Assembly (NCBI RefSeq): GCF_019061185.1
Contig: NZ_JAHQZU010000008.1
Span: forward strand, 1 to 64,000
Direction: 5' to 3'
Source of the DNA: Paracoccus sp. Z118
GTDB taxonomy: Bacteria; Pseudomonadota; Alphaproteobacteria; Rhodobacterales; Rhodobacteraceae
DNA length: 64,000 bases
Each line of letters opens with the position of its first letter. The first letter of the stretch is position 1. Of this stretch, positions 42,667 through 52,119 are shown piece by piece. The position numbers and the translations under genes were made by a program. The notes under the pieces are model-generated. The model did no database searches, was not told the DNA's origin, and saw only the letters and a list, made by a program, of their open reading frames with translations.

Positions 42667-43331
42667 CGCGCCGCTTGACGATACGCCGCCGGGTTCCATC
42701 CGCAGACGTAGCCGTCGCCGTCGGCGTCCAGCCCCATCGGATCCTGCGCCGGGCCGCCCCGCATGATGAAAGCGGTCTGGGCCGCGGCCGCGTCGGCATA
42801 GGCAGCGCAGGCCTGCGGGTTGGAGGCGCTGCCGCGCTGCCAGACGCGGGTGCCGGGGTTATGGCCGTTCGCGGCGGCATAGCGGACCAGCAGCGGCGCC
42901 TGCGGCGCGGGGGTCGCCACCACGACGGTCTGGGTCCGGGCGACGGGCACGGCGACGACGGTCTGGGGCTGCGCCGCCGGATACATCGCCGGGTGCAGAT
43001 GCGGATCGACGGCCGGCGCGCCGCGCGGGCGCAGGACGCGCCGCTGCGGGGGCGGCAGGCCGATCGTGGTGCCGAACTCGGTCGTTCCGCGCTCGAGCAT
43101 CTGGACCGGGCTGGGTCCGGCGATCTCGGCAGCGGTCGGTGCCTTGATGGGCAGGGCCACCGGAATGATGCGCGGCGGCTCGTCCTGGCGGCCCATCAGC
43201 GCGTTTTCCCGCGCGCGCAGATAGTCGCCATAGGGCGTGGCGTGGGCCTTGTAGTTCGGGTTCCAGCCGCCGTTCTCGCCGGAACAGGCGGCGAGGGCGA
43301 GGACGGTTACCAGGATCAGACTGCGCATCAT
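42663..43331 (-). CDS. Lipoprotein with C-terminal excalibur calcium-binding domain
   Basis: A 222-residue exported protein. The N terminus is a lipoprotein signal (LVTVLALAACSG, lipidated Cys about 16). A proline-rich middle (about 45-150) leads to an excalibur-like domain at the C terminus with the calcium loop DADGDGYVCGWNP and a partner Cys in NPQACAAY. ATGATG start with an aggag site. It lies 25 bases after gatA and overlaps the amidase, which suggests an envelope role. Confidence 0.82.
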   Translation of the reverse strand: MMRSLILVTVLALAACSGENGGWNPNYKAHATPYGDYLRARENALMGRQDEPPRIIPVALPIKAPTAAEIAGPSPVQMLERGTTEFGTTIGLPPPQRRVLRPRGAPAVDPHLHPAMYPAAQPQTVVAVPVARTQTVVVATPAPQAPLLVRYAAANGHNPGTRVWQRGSASNPQACAAYADAAAAQTAFIMRGGPAQDPMGLDADGDGYVCGWNPAAYRQAAR

Positions 43332-43356
43332 AATCTCCTCGCCCCTTGGGCTCAGC

Positions 43357-44835
43357 TTACCACCAGCGGTCGGGCTTGGCGACAAATCCCGCCGCACGTT
43401 CCAGAACCGACCCGTAGTTGAGCAGGCTCCCTTCCTCCCACGGCCGCCCGATCAGTTGCAGACCCAGCGGCAATCCTTTTTCACCCAATCCGACCGGAAC
43501 GGAAAGCCCCGGCAGTCCGGCAAGGTTTACGGTGACCGTAAAGACGTCATTCAGATACATCTCGACCGGATCGGCATCGTTCATCTCGCCCAGGCCGAAC
43601 GCGGCCGAGGGGGTCGCCGGCGTCAGGATCGTGTCGATCCCTTCGGCGAAAGCCTGATCGAAGTCGCGCTTGATGAGCGCGCGGACCTTGCGCGCACGGT
43701 TGTAATAGGCGTCGTAGAAACCCGCCGACAGGACATAGGTCCCGATCATCACCCGGCGCTGAACCTCGTGGCCGAAGCCTTCGGCGCGGGTTCTTTCATA
43801 CATCTCCGTCACGCCATCGCCGGCCGCGAGTTTCGCGCGGCGGCCGTAACGCACGCCGTCATAGCGGGCGAGGTTGGACGAGGCCTCGGCCGGGGCGATG
43901 ACGTAATAGGCGGGCAGCGCGTATTTCGTGTGCGGCAGGCTGATGTCCACGATCTCGGCGCCCGCGTCGCGCAGCATCTCGGCGCCGCGTTTCCACAGCG
44001 CCTCGATCTCCGCCGGCATTCCCTCCATCCGGTATTCGCGGGGGATGCCGATCTTCTTGCCGCGGATGTCGCCGGTCAGGGCTGCTTCGTAATCGGGCAC
44101 CTCGCGGTCGGCGCTGGTCGAATCCTTCGGATCGACCGAGGCCATCGCCCCCAGCATGATCGCCGCGTCGCGCACCGTCTTGGTCATCGGCCCGGCCTGG
44201 TCCAGCGACGAGGCGAACGCGATCGTCCCCCAGCGCGACACCCGGCCATAGGTCGGCTTCAGCCCCACGATCCCGGTGAAGGCCGCAGGCTGGCGGATCG
44301 AGCCGCCCGTATCGGTGCCGGTCGCGGCAAGGCACAGATCCGCCGCCACCGCCGCCGCCGACCCGCCCGACGATCCGCCCGGCGTCAGCTTGCGCTCGTC
44401 CACCTTCCACGGGTTCACCGCATCGCCATAGACGCTGGTCTCGTTCGACGAGCCCATGGCGAATTCGTCCATGTTCAGCTTGCCCAGCATCACCGCGCCG
44501 GCGTCGAACAGGTTCTGCGTCACGGTGGATTCGTATTCGGGCAGGAACCCTTCGAGGATGCGCGAGGCCGCCTGCGACGGCACGCCGCGCGTGCAGAACA
44601 GATCCTTGATCCCCACCGGAATACCGCACATCGACGGCGCGTCGCCGGTCCGCAGCCGCTCGTCGGCGGCCTCGGCCTGTGCGCGGGCGATGTCGGCCGT
44701 GTGGTGGACGAAGGCGTTCAGCGCGCCGCCCGCCTCGACGGCGGCAAGGCAGCCCTCGGTCAGCTCGGCGGCGGTCAGCTCGCCCTTGCGCAGGCGCTCG
44801 CGCGCCTCGGTGATGGTCAGTTCGTTCAGGCTCAT
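43357..44835 (-). CDS. gatA: Asp/Glu-tRNA amidotransferase subunit A
   Basis: A 492-residue amidase-family subunit that releases ammonia from glutamine to amidate Glu-tRNA(Gln) or Asp-tRNA(Asn). The Ser-cisSer-Lys triad is present: Lys77 in VGIKDLFC, Ser155 in TPGGSSGGS and Ser179 in [11 protein letters not shown]. The ATG overlaps the gatC stop (ATGA). gatB is not in the window. Confidence 0.95.
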   Translation of the reverse strand: MSLNELTITEARERLRKGELTAAELTEGCLAAVEAGGALNAFVHHTADIARAQAEAADERLRTGDAPSMCGIPVGIKDLFCTRGVPSQAASRILEGFLPEYESTVTQNLFDAGAVMLGKLNMDEFAMGSSNETSVYGDAVNPWKVDERKLTPGGSSGGSAAAVAADLCLAATGTDTGGSIRQPAAFTGIVGLKPTYGRVSRWGTIAFASSLDQAGPMTKTVRDAAIMLGAMASVDPKDSTSADREVPDYEAALTGDIRGKKIGIPREYRMEGMPAEIEALWKRGAEMLRDAGAEIVDISLPHTKYALPAYYVIAPAEASSNLARYDGVRYGRRAKLAAGDGVTEMYERTRAEGFGHEVQRRVMIGTYVLSAGFYDAYYNRARKVRALIKRDFDQAFAEGIDTILTPATPSAAFGLGEMNDADPVEMYLNDVFTVTVNLAGLPGLSVPVGLGEKGLPLGLQLIGRPWEEGSLLNYGSVLERAAGFVAKPDRWW

Positions 44836-45119
44836 TCCACCACCTTCGGCACGGCAAAGAACCCCTCGCGCGCGTCGGGCGCGTTGCGCAGGATGCGGTC
44901 CTGCATGTCGCCGTCGGTCACGACGTCCTCGCGCCGCTTCAGGCGCATCCGCTCGACCCCGGTCATCGGCTCGACGCCATCCACGTCCACTTCGTTCAAC
45001 TGCTCCATGAAATGCAGGATGCCGTTCAACTCGGCCGCCAGGGCGGGCAGCGCCGCGTCATCGACCGCGATCCGCGCCAGATGCGCGACCTTCCGGGCCT
45101 CGGCTTCGGTAATCGCCAT
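44832..45119 (-). CDS. gatC: Asp/Glu-tRNA amidotransferase subunit C
   Basis: A 95-residue linker subunit: [41 protein letters not shown] and the C-terminal [12 protein letters not shown] are all typical. It stabilises GatA with GatB. ATG 45119 is preferred over longer readings because it begins at the family's conserved N terminus. First gene of the gatCA unit; divergent from the metallo-hydrolase gene. Confidence 0.95.
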   Translation of the reverse strand: MAITEAEARKVAHLARIAVDDAALPALAAELNGILHFMEQLNEVDVDGVEPMTGVERMRLKRREDVVTDGDMQDRILRNAPDAREGFFAVPKVVE

Positions 45120-45211
45120 GAGGGGTTTTCCTTTCGCTTCAGCGCGGTTTACCGTCCGCGCACGGACCCTGCAACCCGCGCGGAGCGGGAGGGCGACGCA
45201 AGGAGGACGCG

Positions 45212-45904
45212 ATGAAACTGACCTGGCTGAGCCACGGCGGCTGGCGCATCGAGATCGAGCAGGCGGTGATCCTGGTGGACCCTTGGTTCGACGGGAATCC
45301 CGCTTTTCCCCAGGACCGCCGGGATGAGGCGACCGAAGGCGCGACCCATATCCTGCTGACCCACGGCCATGGCGATCACACCGGCGATGCGGTGGCGATC
45401 GCAAAGAAGGCGAAGATCCCTGTCGCGGGGATCGCGGATCTGATCGGCTACTGGAAGAAATTCGAGGGGATCGACGGGATCGATTTCAACAAGGGCGGCA
45501 CCGTGAACCTGGGCGGGGCGAAGGTCACGATGGTCAATGCCAGCCACTCATCCTCGATGGATGGCCGGAGCGGGCCGGTCTATGCCGGGCACGAGTCGGG
45601 GTACATGATCGCGGGCGAAGGGCACGTGATCTATTTCAGCGGCGACACCGACATCATGGCCGATATGGAGTGGATGGGCGACCTGCACAAACCCGACATC
45701 GGCATCCTTGCCGCGGGCGGGCATTACACCATGGACATGGAGCGGGCGGCCTATGCGGCCAAGCGCTACTTCAACTTCAAGACGGTGTTCCCCAGCCACT
45801 ACAAGACCTTCCCGCTGCTGGCGCAGGACGCCGGCGAGCTGAAGGCCGCGCTGCCGGATGTGGACGTGCGCGAGCCCGAGGTGCTGGTGCCAGTCGAGAT
45901 CTGA
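45212..45904 (+). CDS. UPF0173-type metal-dependent hydrolase
   Basis: A 230-residue metallo-beta-lactamase-fold protein of the UPF0173 type: [11 protein letters not shown] near the N terminus, the metal motif [11 protein letters not shown] (about residue 50), [20 protein letters not shown] and [11 protein letters not shown]. Related proteins hydrolyse various small substrates, so the activity is unknown. The ATG follows aaggagg. Single-gene unit on the plus strand. Confidence 0.87.
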   Translation: MKLTWLSHGGWRIEIEQAVILVDPWFDGNPAFPQDRRDEATEGATHILLTHGHGDHTGDAVAIAKKAKIPVAGIADLIGYWKKFEGIDGIDFNKGGTVNLGGAKVTMVNASHSSSMDGRSGPVYAGHESGYMIAGEGHVIYFSGDTDIMADMEWMGDLHKPDIGILAAGGHYTMDMERAAYAAKRYFNFKTVFPSHYKTFPLLAQDAGELKAALPDVDVREPEVLVPVEI

Positions 45905-45934
45905 CCGGCGGCGGCGCGCCTCGGGCCTCGCGGT

Positions 45935-46129
45935 TCACGCGGGCGGGTTGCCCGCATGCATGGCCTTGCGGATCTCGGCCCGCAGCTCCGGCGTGTCCTG
46001 ATGGCCGTGGACGGCCACCGCGTGCTGGGCGGCGGCGCTCTCCAGCTCGTCCTCGGTGTCAGCGGAGAGGGCGAGGGTGCAGTTCGAGTCACTCGGGACT
46101 TCGCGGCAGTCGATGTAATGACGGCCCAT
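45935..46129 (-). CDS. DUF1059 domain small protein
   Basis: A 64-residue cytosolic protein: MGRHYIDCREVPSDSNC and VAVHGHQDTPELRAEI match DUF1059, a family of small single-domain proteins with conserved Cys residues whose function is not known. ATG follows gggagg. It lies 98 bases after the histone-deacetylase-like gene on the same strand. Confidence 0.85.
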   Translation of the reverse strand: MGRHYIDCREVPSDSNCTLALSADTEDELESAAAQHAVAVHGHQDTPELRAEIRKAMHAGNPPA

Positions 46130-46227
46130 TTTCGCCTCCCGACGAAAGGCGCCGATGACCGGCGCGGCGTCATCATACGCCTGCGGCCGGGCCTCCTCAA
46201 ATCACATCGGATCGGTTCAGTGATCCG

Positions 46228-47280
46228 TCACCCGTCCAGACCCGACAGGAACGCGCCCAGGCAGTCGCCGATCGCCTCGACGGCGTAGCCGCCTTCCTGC
46301 ACGGCAAGCGTCGGCAGACCCAGCGCCGCGACCGCGCGGCCGATCAGGGCGAAGTCGCCCGCCATCAGGTCCAGCACCCCGATGGGATCGTCGCGATGGG
46401 CGTCGAACCCCAGCGCCAGAACCAGCGCCTGCGGGGCGAAATCGCGGATGCGGGTCGCGGCGGTGTCCAGCGCCTGCTCCATCGCCCTGATGCCGCTGCC
46501 GTGGGGCAGGGGAAGGTTCAGGTTGAAGCCCTCGCCCGCGCCGCTGCCCGTCTCCTGCGCGTAGCCGGTGTAAAAAGGGTAGTAGTTGTCCGGGTCGGCG
46601 TGGATCGAGACAGTCAGCACGTCCGGCCGGTTGTAGAAGATCTGCTGCGTGCCGTCGCCGTGATGGGCGTCCACGTCGAGGATCGCGACCCGCGCCATCC
46701 CTGCGCCGATCATCCGCTGCGCCGCAATGGCGCTGTTGTTCAGATAGCAGAAGCCCGAGGCCCGGTCGGCGCGGGCGTGGTGCCCCGAGGGACGGCAGAG
46801 CGCATAGGCCATCCGCTCGCCGCCGATCACCGCATCGGCGGCGGCCACCGCCGTCTCGGCCGAGCGCAGGGTCGAGGTCCAGCAGTTCGGCCCGACCGGC
46901 ACCGACATGTCGCCCAGATACCAGCCGATCTGCCCCAGAAGGCCCGAGGCGGGGCAGGGCGGGCGGCTGTCCTGTTCGGGCCGCCCGCTCCAATAGGGAA
47001 AGGTCGCGGGCCAGACCTCGGGGCCGCGGTCGGGCGGCAGCTCCTGCCACCTGTCCCAGGCGTTCTGAAGGAACGCGACATATTCGGGCGTGTGGACGGC
47101 GTGGATTGCGGCGAGGCTTTCCAGCGCACCCGGCCGTTCGACCTCCGCGCCCTTGCGGCTCAGGGCCTGCAGCAGGCGGTCGGTCCGCTCGGGAATGTCC
47201 CTCGGGGCCGAGACGCGGCCCAGCCGCATGTATTGCTGCGGATCGTGCAGCACCTGCTCGGGGTGGTAGAAGGCGCGCAT
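46228..47280 (-). CDS. Histone deacetylase-family amidohydrolase (acetylpolyamine amidohydrolase-like)
   Basis: A 350-residue zinc amidohydrolase. Family motifs: LCRPSGHHARADRASGFCYLNN, VAILDVDAHHGDGTQ (zinc and catalytic Asp/His), FDAHRDDPIG (zinc Asp) and QEGGYAVEAIG. Members remove acetyl groups from acetylpolyamines, acetyl-lysine or other amides; the RPSGHHA and length fit acetylpolyamine amidohydrolase or AcuC-like groups. It lies 12 bases after tamB on the same strand, so it probably shares that message. Confidence 0.88.
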   Translation of the reverse strand: MRAFYHPEQVLHDPQQYMRLGRVSAPRDIPERTDRLLQALSRKGAEVERPGALESLAAIHAVHTPEYVAFLQNAWDRWQELPPDRGPEVWPATFPYWSGRPEQDSRPPCPASGLLGQIGWYLGDMSVPVGPNCWTSTLRSAETAVAAADAVIGGERMAYALCRPSGHHARADRASGFCYLNNSAIAAQRMIGAGMARVAILDVDAHHGDGTQQIFYNRPDVLTVSIHADPDNYYPFYTGYAQETGSGAGEGFNLNLPLPHGSGIRAMEQALDTAATRIRDFAPQALVLALGFDAHRDDPIGVLDLMAGDFALIGRAVAALGLPTLAVQEGGYAVEAIGDCLGAFLSGLDG

Positions 47281-47292
47281 CGGGGTCTCCGC

Positions 47293-50200
47293 TCAGTAGT
47301 CGCGTTCGTAGAAGATGCCGAGCGTGCTTTCGCCGTCGCTGGCGACCGAGCCGCGCGCCGTCAGCGTGTCCGACACGTCGAGGTTGAGGTTGATCTTGGA
47401 GGTTCCGTCCGCCTCGACCTGCACGTCGGTATAGAGGTTGCGCGACAGATACTTGCCCGCGCGGACCGAGATGTCGCCGTCGGCGTCGGTCGTCAGGTCC
47501 AGATCGTCCAGCCCGAAGGAATCGCGCAGGCCCGAGATGATTCCGGCGCTGCCCCCTCCGGCCAGCACCGCCAGCGCGTTCGCAAGCTGCGCGGCCTGCA
47601 GGGCCGAGATGCTTTCCAGCCCGCGGCCGAACAGCAGCTGCGACAGCACCTCCTCCTCCGGCAGGTCGGGGACGGATTCAAAGCTGATTTCAGGGTCGCG
47701 CACCTCGCCGTCGATGATGATGCGGGTGACGATGCCGTTCTGCTGGGTTTCCGCCACCAGCCGGATCACCGGGATCATGCTGCCCTGCAACTCGATCAGC
47801 CCCTCGGTCATTTCGAACCGGTTGCCGAGCAGGTCGACGCGGCCCCGGATCAGCTGCAACTCGCCGATGGGGATGACGTTGCTGGCGTCCCCGGTCAGCC
47901 GGATCTGGCCGCCGAGTTCGGCGTCGATCCCCCGGCCGCGCACGAAGACCTGGTTGGGCGCGTCGATGGTCAGGTCGAACCGCGCCGCCACCTGCGGCGG
48001 CGAGGCGGGCGGCCCGGCGAGCCCGGCCATGCTGGCATCCTCGCCGGGGAAGGGCAGCAGCCCCGCGCGGGCGCGGGTGGCGCGGACCGGCGGGCGGTCG
48101 CCCAGATGGGTGATGTCGGGAATGTCGCGGGCGCCGCCGAACCCGGTCGAGGGGATGCGGAACTCCGTCTCGCGCAGGAAGACGCGGCCGGCGATCAGCG
48201 GGCCTTCCGCCATCGCGCCGGTGATCGTCACGGTGCCGTCCACGACGGTCTCGTAAAGATTCGGATCGCGCAGCACGACGCCGTCCAGCATCGCGGTCAG
48301 GTCCAGCACCGGCCCACCGCCGCGCAGGTCCACCGGCCCGGTCACGGTCAACCGCCCGCCCGCGGCCACGTTGCCGGAGGCGTTCAGGTTGATGACGCCG
48401 TTCTGGACGTCAGCGGCCGCCGTCAGCGCCTCGATCCGCAGCCCCAGCTTGGGGTCCGAAAGCTGCGCGCTCGGCAGGGTGATGCGGCCGCTGACCGCCG
48501 TGATCGAGGGCGGCCCCTGCATTCTCAGGTCGAAGTTGACCGGCCCCTGGATCGAGCGGACGCGCAGGAACGGGTTGGCGATGGCCGCGTCCGTCGCCCC
48601 GGTGATCCGCAGGTCGCTGCCCGATCCGTCGCTGGCCACCGTCCCGGCGATCTGCGCGCGGGTGCCGCCGGGCGCCGTGGCGGCGAGGTCCAGCACGATC
48701 TGTCCGTTCTGGGCCACCATGCCCTGCACGGTCGCCGGGCCCGAAAGCCCCGGCACGAACAGCGCGAGATCGTTGAGCGTGGCGTTGACGTCCAGTTGCT
48801 GCGGGCTTCCGTCCGCCGTCACCTGAAGCTGGGGGTTGCGGGCGATCAGCCGCTCGATGGCGATGCCGCGCGGGCCTTGGGTCGCGGCAAGGTCGAAGCT
48901 GGTCTGGCCGGCCAGCAGAAGGTCGGCCTGCTCCTGCCCGACAGACAGGCCGGCGGCGGTGCCGCTGGCGGTGATCCGCCGCGCGCCACTGCCATCGTCG
49001 ATCAGCCGGCCCGTCGCGTTCAGTGCCCCGCCGATGCCGCCCCCCAGAAAGCCGAGATTGGCGGCGTTCACGCTTGCGGTCACGTCGGTCTGCCCGCCGC
49101 CGAGCGTGCCTTGGGCATCGACGCTGAGCCGCGGGTTGCGCACCGTCGCGTCCTCGATGGTCAGGACGCCGTCCCGTTCCACCGCGCGCACGGCCAGTTG
49201 CGTCTGCCCGGCGAGTGCCGCGTCCAGGTTCGCCTGACCCAGCGCGAGGTCGGTGGCGGTGCCGTCAAGCGTCAGGCGCCGCGCGCCGGTGCCGTCCTCG
49301 GCAAAGGTGGCGTCAGCGGCAAGCGACCCGCTCCACCCCACGCCGAGAGCGGAAAGGTTGCGCAGGTCCACGCGGCCCCGAAGGTCGGTCTGGCCGGGGC
49401 CGTAGGTGCCGGTCGCGTTCACCTGCGCCTGCGGATTGTCGATCACCGCCTGCTCGATGGTATAGACGCCGTCCCGTTCCACCGCGCGGACCGTTAGCCG
49501 GGTTTCCCCGCCAAGCGCGCTATCGACATTCGCCTGCCCCAGCGTCAGGTCGCGCCCGATCCCGTCCACTTCCAGCCGCCGCGCGCCCGAGCCGTCATCG
49601 ACAAGGCTCCCCGTCGCCTGAAGCGATCCGCCCCAGCCGCGCCCGAAGGCGGCGAGCGAGCGGATGTCCACGCTGGCCCGCAGATCGGCCAGCCCCTCGC
49701 CCAAGGTGCCCTCGGCCGTGGCCTGCATCTGCTGGTTGGCAAGATCGAGCGTTTCGACCGTGATGACGCCCTCGGCCGTCTGCGAGGCGCGCAGGCGAAG
49801 CTGCGTGGTGCCGGTCAGGGCGCCGTCCACGTCCTGCTGGCCGAGCCGCAGATCCTCGCCGGTGCCGGTCAGGTCGAGGAAGCGGGTGCCGTCCTGCTCC
49901 GTCACCGATGCCTGCGCCTCCAGCCCGCCCGAGAAGCCGCGCCCGAACACCGCCAGATCTTCGACCGCCAGTTGCAGGTCGGCGTCGAGCGCGCCGGGCG
50001 CGAAGTTGCCCTGACCCTCGGCGGTCAGTTGCGGGTTGGCGAGGCGAAGCTGCTCGACCTGGAACCCGCCCTCGACCTGCTGCGCGATCACGGTGAGGTT
50101 GGTGTTGCCCTGAAGGGCGCCGTCGAGTTCGGGGATGCCGACCTCCAGATCGGCCGCCTCGCCGTTCAGGGCGATGCGGCGGGTGCCTTGCGCGCCGCTG

Positions 50201-52119
50201 ACCACCGCTTCCGCCGACAGGCTGCCGGCCATCTGCGGGTCGGCGTCGGTCAGGCTCGACAGGCGCAGATTGGCGCGCAGGTCCGCCATGTCGCTGTTGA
50301 TGACGCCCTGCGCCTCGGCGGTCAGGCGCTGCGCGTTCACGGTGAACTCGCGCAGCTCGATCCCGGTCTCGTCGCGCCGGGCGCTGGCATGGATGGTCGA
50401 GCCGCCCGCCAGCAGCCGGTCGAGCTGTTCCTGCCCGACGCTGATGTCGGTGCCCTCGATCGTCGCCTCGCCGTCGAAGCCGCGCGACAGGACGGTATAA
50501 AGCCCCCTGACCGTCGCATCGGCCCGCCCGCTCAGCGGACGGTCCGCCAGCGTGGAAAGCCGCGACAGGTCCTCATAGGCCGCGCCGACCTCGCCCGAGA
50601 CGGTGATGCCGCTTTGCAACCCGTCGGCCAGCAGGTCGCCCGACAGCCCGTAATCCTGCCCGGTCAGGCGGAAGCCGCTGAGCTCCAGCGCGTTGCCGGG
50701 GGTGAAATGAAAGCCGGTCGCCAGTTCGATCTCGTCGCCCAGGGCGGCCTGAAGGCCCGGATCGGCGGCTTGCAGCCCTTTGGCGGACAGGCTGATCTGG
50801 CCGAGCAGTTCCGACAGCGCGCGGGCCTCGGTCACCACGCTGCCGCTGCCGTCCAGCGTCACCGCGCCGATGCGGTTGCCGCCCTGCGTCAGGTCGCCCA
50901 GCCGGCCGCGCGCGGTCCATGCCTCGCCCTGCGTAGCGTCGTAGGAGATTTGCAGATTGCCGGACTGCACGGTGATCGGCTCGCCCCGCGTGGGCAGGCG
51001 GGCGGGCAGGGTGGTCGCGCCCGCATCCTCGCCCAGCGACAGCAGCAGCGTCAGCGCCTGCGGCGCGCCCGCGTCGTTGATCGCGACCGATCCGGTCAGC
51101 GCCAGCGCCTCGGTCCGCACCAGCAGCACCGGCAGCGACAGCGCGCCGTTCTCGCCCCGCCAGCCCTCGGCCAGCAGCTGAGACTGCGCCCCGAAGAAGG
51201 CGCGGTTCTCGGGCGGCAGCAGGCTGGCCACGTCGCCCGTCAGTTCGGCATGGAAGCCGGTGCCGGGCGATCCGTCCTCGCCCGCGCGCGCCGCGATGGC
51301 GACGCGACCGGTGACGCGCTCCTGCCCGTCCGTCGCAAGGCGGATGTCGGCGGCGAAGTCGGACAGCGCCCCCTCGCCGCTGATTTCCGCCGTGACCGAC
51401 GGGCGGTCGTAAAGCTCGATCATGTTGGCGAAAAGGCCGCCTTCCGCCTCGTCCAGCGTCAGGTTCAGGCGCAGGTTGCGGGTTTCGTTGTTGAACGCGG
51501 TGTCCAGCGTGAAGGTCCCGCGCTTGCCGTCCACCCGCTCGATGGCAAGCTGGGCCGCGCCCTCACCGCCGCCGAGCCGCATCGCGCCGTTGACCGACAC
51601 GGTCGCGGCCTCGCCGAACACCGGCTCGCCGATGACGGCGCGGCCCACGGCGATATTGGCGATGTCGATGGCGACCGGCAGGGTGGGAAGCTGGAACTCG
51701 GTGATTTCCGGCGTGGCGGCCTCGCCTTCGCCTTGCGGCAGGCGCGGCAGCAGGATTTCCTCGGCCGACAGCTCCTGGATCTCGATCCGTCGCCCGAACA
51801 GGGCCGAGCGGTTCCACTGGATCGCGCCGTTTCGGATCTCGATCCAGACGCCCTCGGCATCGGCGACGGTGAGCGAGGTGAAGGTCGCGCGCGAGGACAG
51901 CGCCCCGTCGAAGCCGTTGATGACGACGCTGCGCCCCGCGCCGGAAAGGTTGCGTTCCAGCAGGCGGGTCAGGAAGCCGCGGTCATCCTCGACCTCCTCC
52001 GAGAGTTCCGCGATGTCGGTCGCCAGATCGTTCGGCGTGGCGGTGCCGGTCGCCTCGGTCTGGGCCAGCGCGAAGGCGGGCAACAGGATCAGCCACAGCG
52101 TCAGAAGGATGCGTTTCAT
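47293..52119 (-). CDS. tamB: Translocation and assembly module protein TamB
   Basis: A 1608-residue envelope protein. A signal/anchor (MKRILLTLWLILLPAFALAQ) precedes a long beta-rich taco-shaped region with about six repeats of near 100 residues (about residues 555-1150). The C-terminal DUF490 domain (about 1190-1608) carries EFRIPSTGFGGARD, FVRGRGIDAELGG and LLFGRGLESISALQAAQL. With TamA it moves proteins or lipids to the outer membrane. It starts in the TamA stop (TGATG), the usual tamAB operon. Confidence 0.93.
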   Translation of the reverse strand: MKRILLTLWLILLPAFALAQTEATGTATPNDLATDIAELSEEVEDDRGFLTRLLERNLSGAGRSVVINGFDGALSSRATFTSLTVADAEGVWIEIRNGAIQWNRSALFGRRIEIQELSAEEILLPRLPQGEGEAATPEITEFQLPTLPVAIDIANIAVGRAVIGEPVFGEAATVSVNGAMRLGGGEGAAQLAIERVDGKRGTFTLDTAFNNETRNLRLNLTLDEAEGGLFANMIELYDRPSVTAEISGEGALSDFAADIRLATDGQERVTGRVAIAARAGEDGSPGTGFHAELTGDVASLLPPENRAFFGAQSQLLAEGWRGENGALSLPVLLVRTEALALTGSVAINDAGAPQALTLLLSLGEDAGATTLPARLPTRGEPITVQSGNLQISYDATQGEAWTARGRLGDLTQGGNRIGAVTLDGSGSVVTEARALSELLGQISLSAKGLQAADPGLQAALGDEIELATGFHFTPGNALELSGFRLTGQDYGLSGDLLADGLQSGITVSGEVGAAYEDLSRLSTLADRPLSGRADATVRGLYTVLSRGFDGEATIEGTDISVGQEQLDRLLAGGSTIHASARRDETGIELREFTVNAQRLTAEAQGVINSDMADLRANLRLSSLTDADPQMAGSLSAEAVVSGAQGTRRIALNGEAADLEVGIPELDGALQGNTNLTVIAQQVEGGFQVEQLRLANPQLTAEGQGNFAPGALDADLQLAVEDLAVFGRGFSGGLEAQASVTEQDGTRFLDLTGTGEDLRLGQQDVDGALTGTTQLRLRASQTAEGVITVETLDLANQQMQATAEGTLGEGLADLRASVDIRSLAAFGRGWGGSLQATGSLVDDGSGARRLEVDGIGRDLTLGQANVDSALGGETRLTVRAVERDGVYTIEQAVIDNPQAQVNATGTYGPGQTDLRGRVDLRNLSALGVGWSGSLAADATFAEDGTGARRLTLDGTATDLALGQANLDAALAGQTQLAVRAVERDGVLTIEDATVRNPRLSVDAQGTLGGGQTDVTASVNAANLGFLGGGIGGALNATGRLIDDGSGARRITASGTAAGLSVGQEQADLLLAGQTSFDLAATQGPRGIAIERLIARNPQLQVTADGSPQQLDVNATLNDLALFVPGLSGPATVQGMVAQNGQIVLDLAATAPGGTRAQIAGTVASDGSGSDLRITGATDAAIANPFLRVRSIQGPVNFDLRMQGPPSITAVSGRITLPSAQLSDPKLGLRIEALTAAADVQNGVINLNASGNVAAGGRLTVTGPVDLRGGGPVLDLTAMLDGVVLRDPNLYETVVDGTVTITGAMAEGPLIAGRVFLRETEFRIPSTGFGGARDIPDITHLGDRPPVRATRARAGLLPFPGEDASMAGLAGPPASPPQVAARFDLTIDAPNQVFVRGRGIDAELGGQIRLTGDASNVIPIGELQLIRGRVDLLGNRFEMTEGLIELQGSMIPVIRLVAETQQNGIVTRIIIDGEVRDPEISFESVPDLPEEEVLSQLLFGRGLESISALQAAQLANALAVLAGGGSAGIISGLRDSFGLDDLDLTTDADGDISVRAGKYLSRNLYTDVQVEADGTSKINLNLDVSDTLTARGSVASDGESTLGIFYERDY
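48660..50455 (-). repeat. Six in-frame repeats of about 300 bases inside tamB
   Basis: Repeat starts can be read at about 50452, 50155, 49857, 49554, 49251 and 48955 (minus strand), spaced about 297-303 bases. Each begins with a phrase like DLxLGQxxxDxxLxG and contains a NPxxxxxAxG-type segment and GxGARRL. The two middle units are most alike (DLTLGQANVD and DLALGQANLD; both have AVERDGV). Confidence 0.8.
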
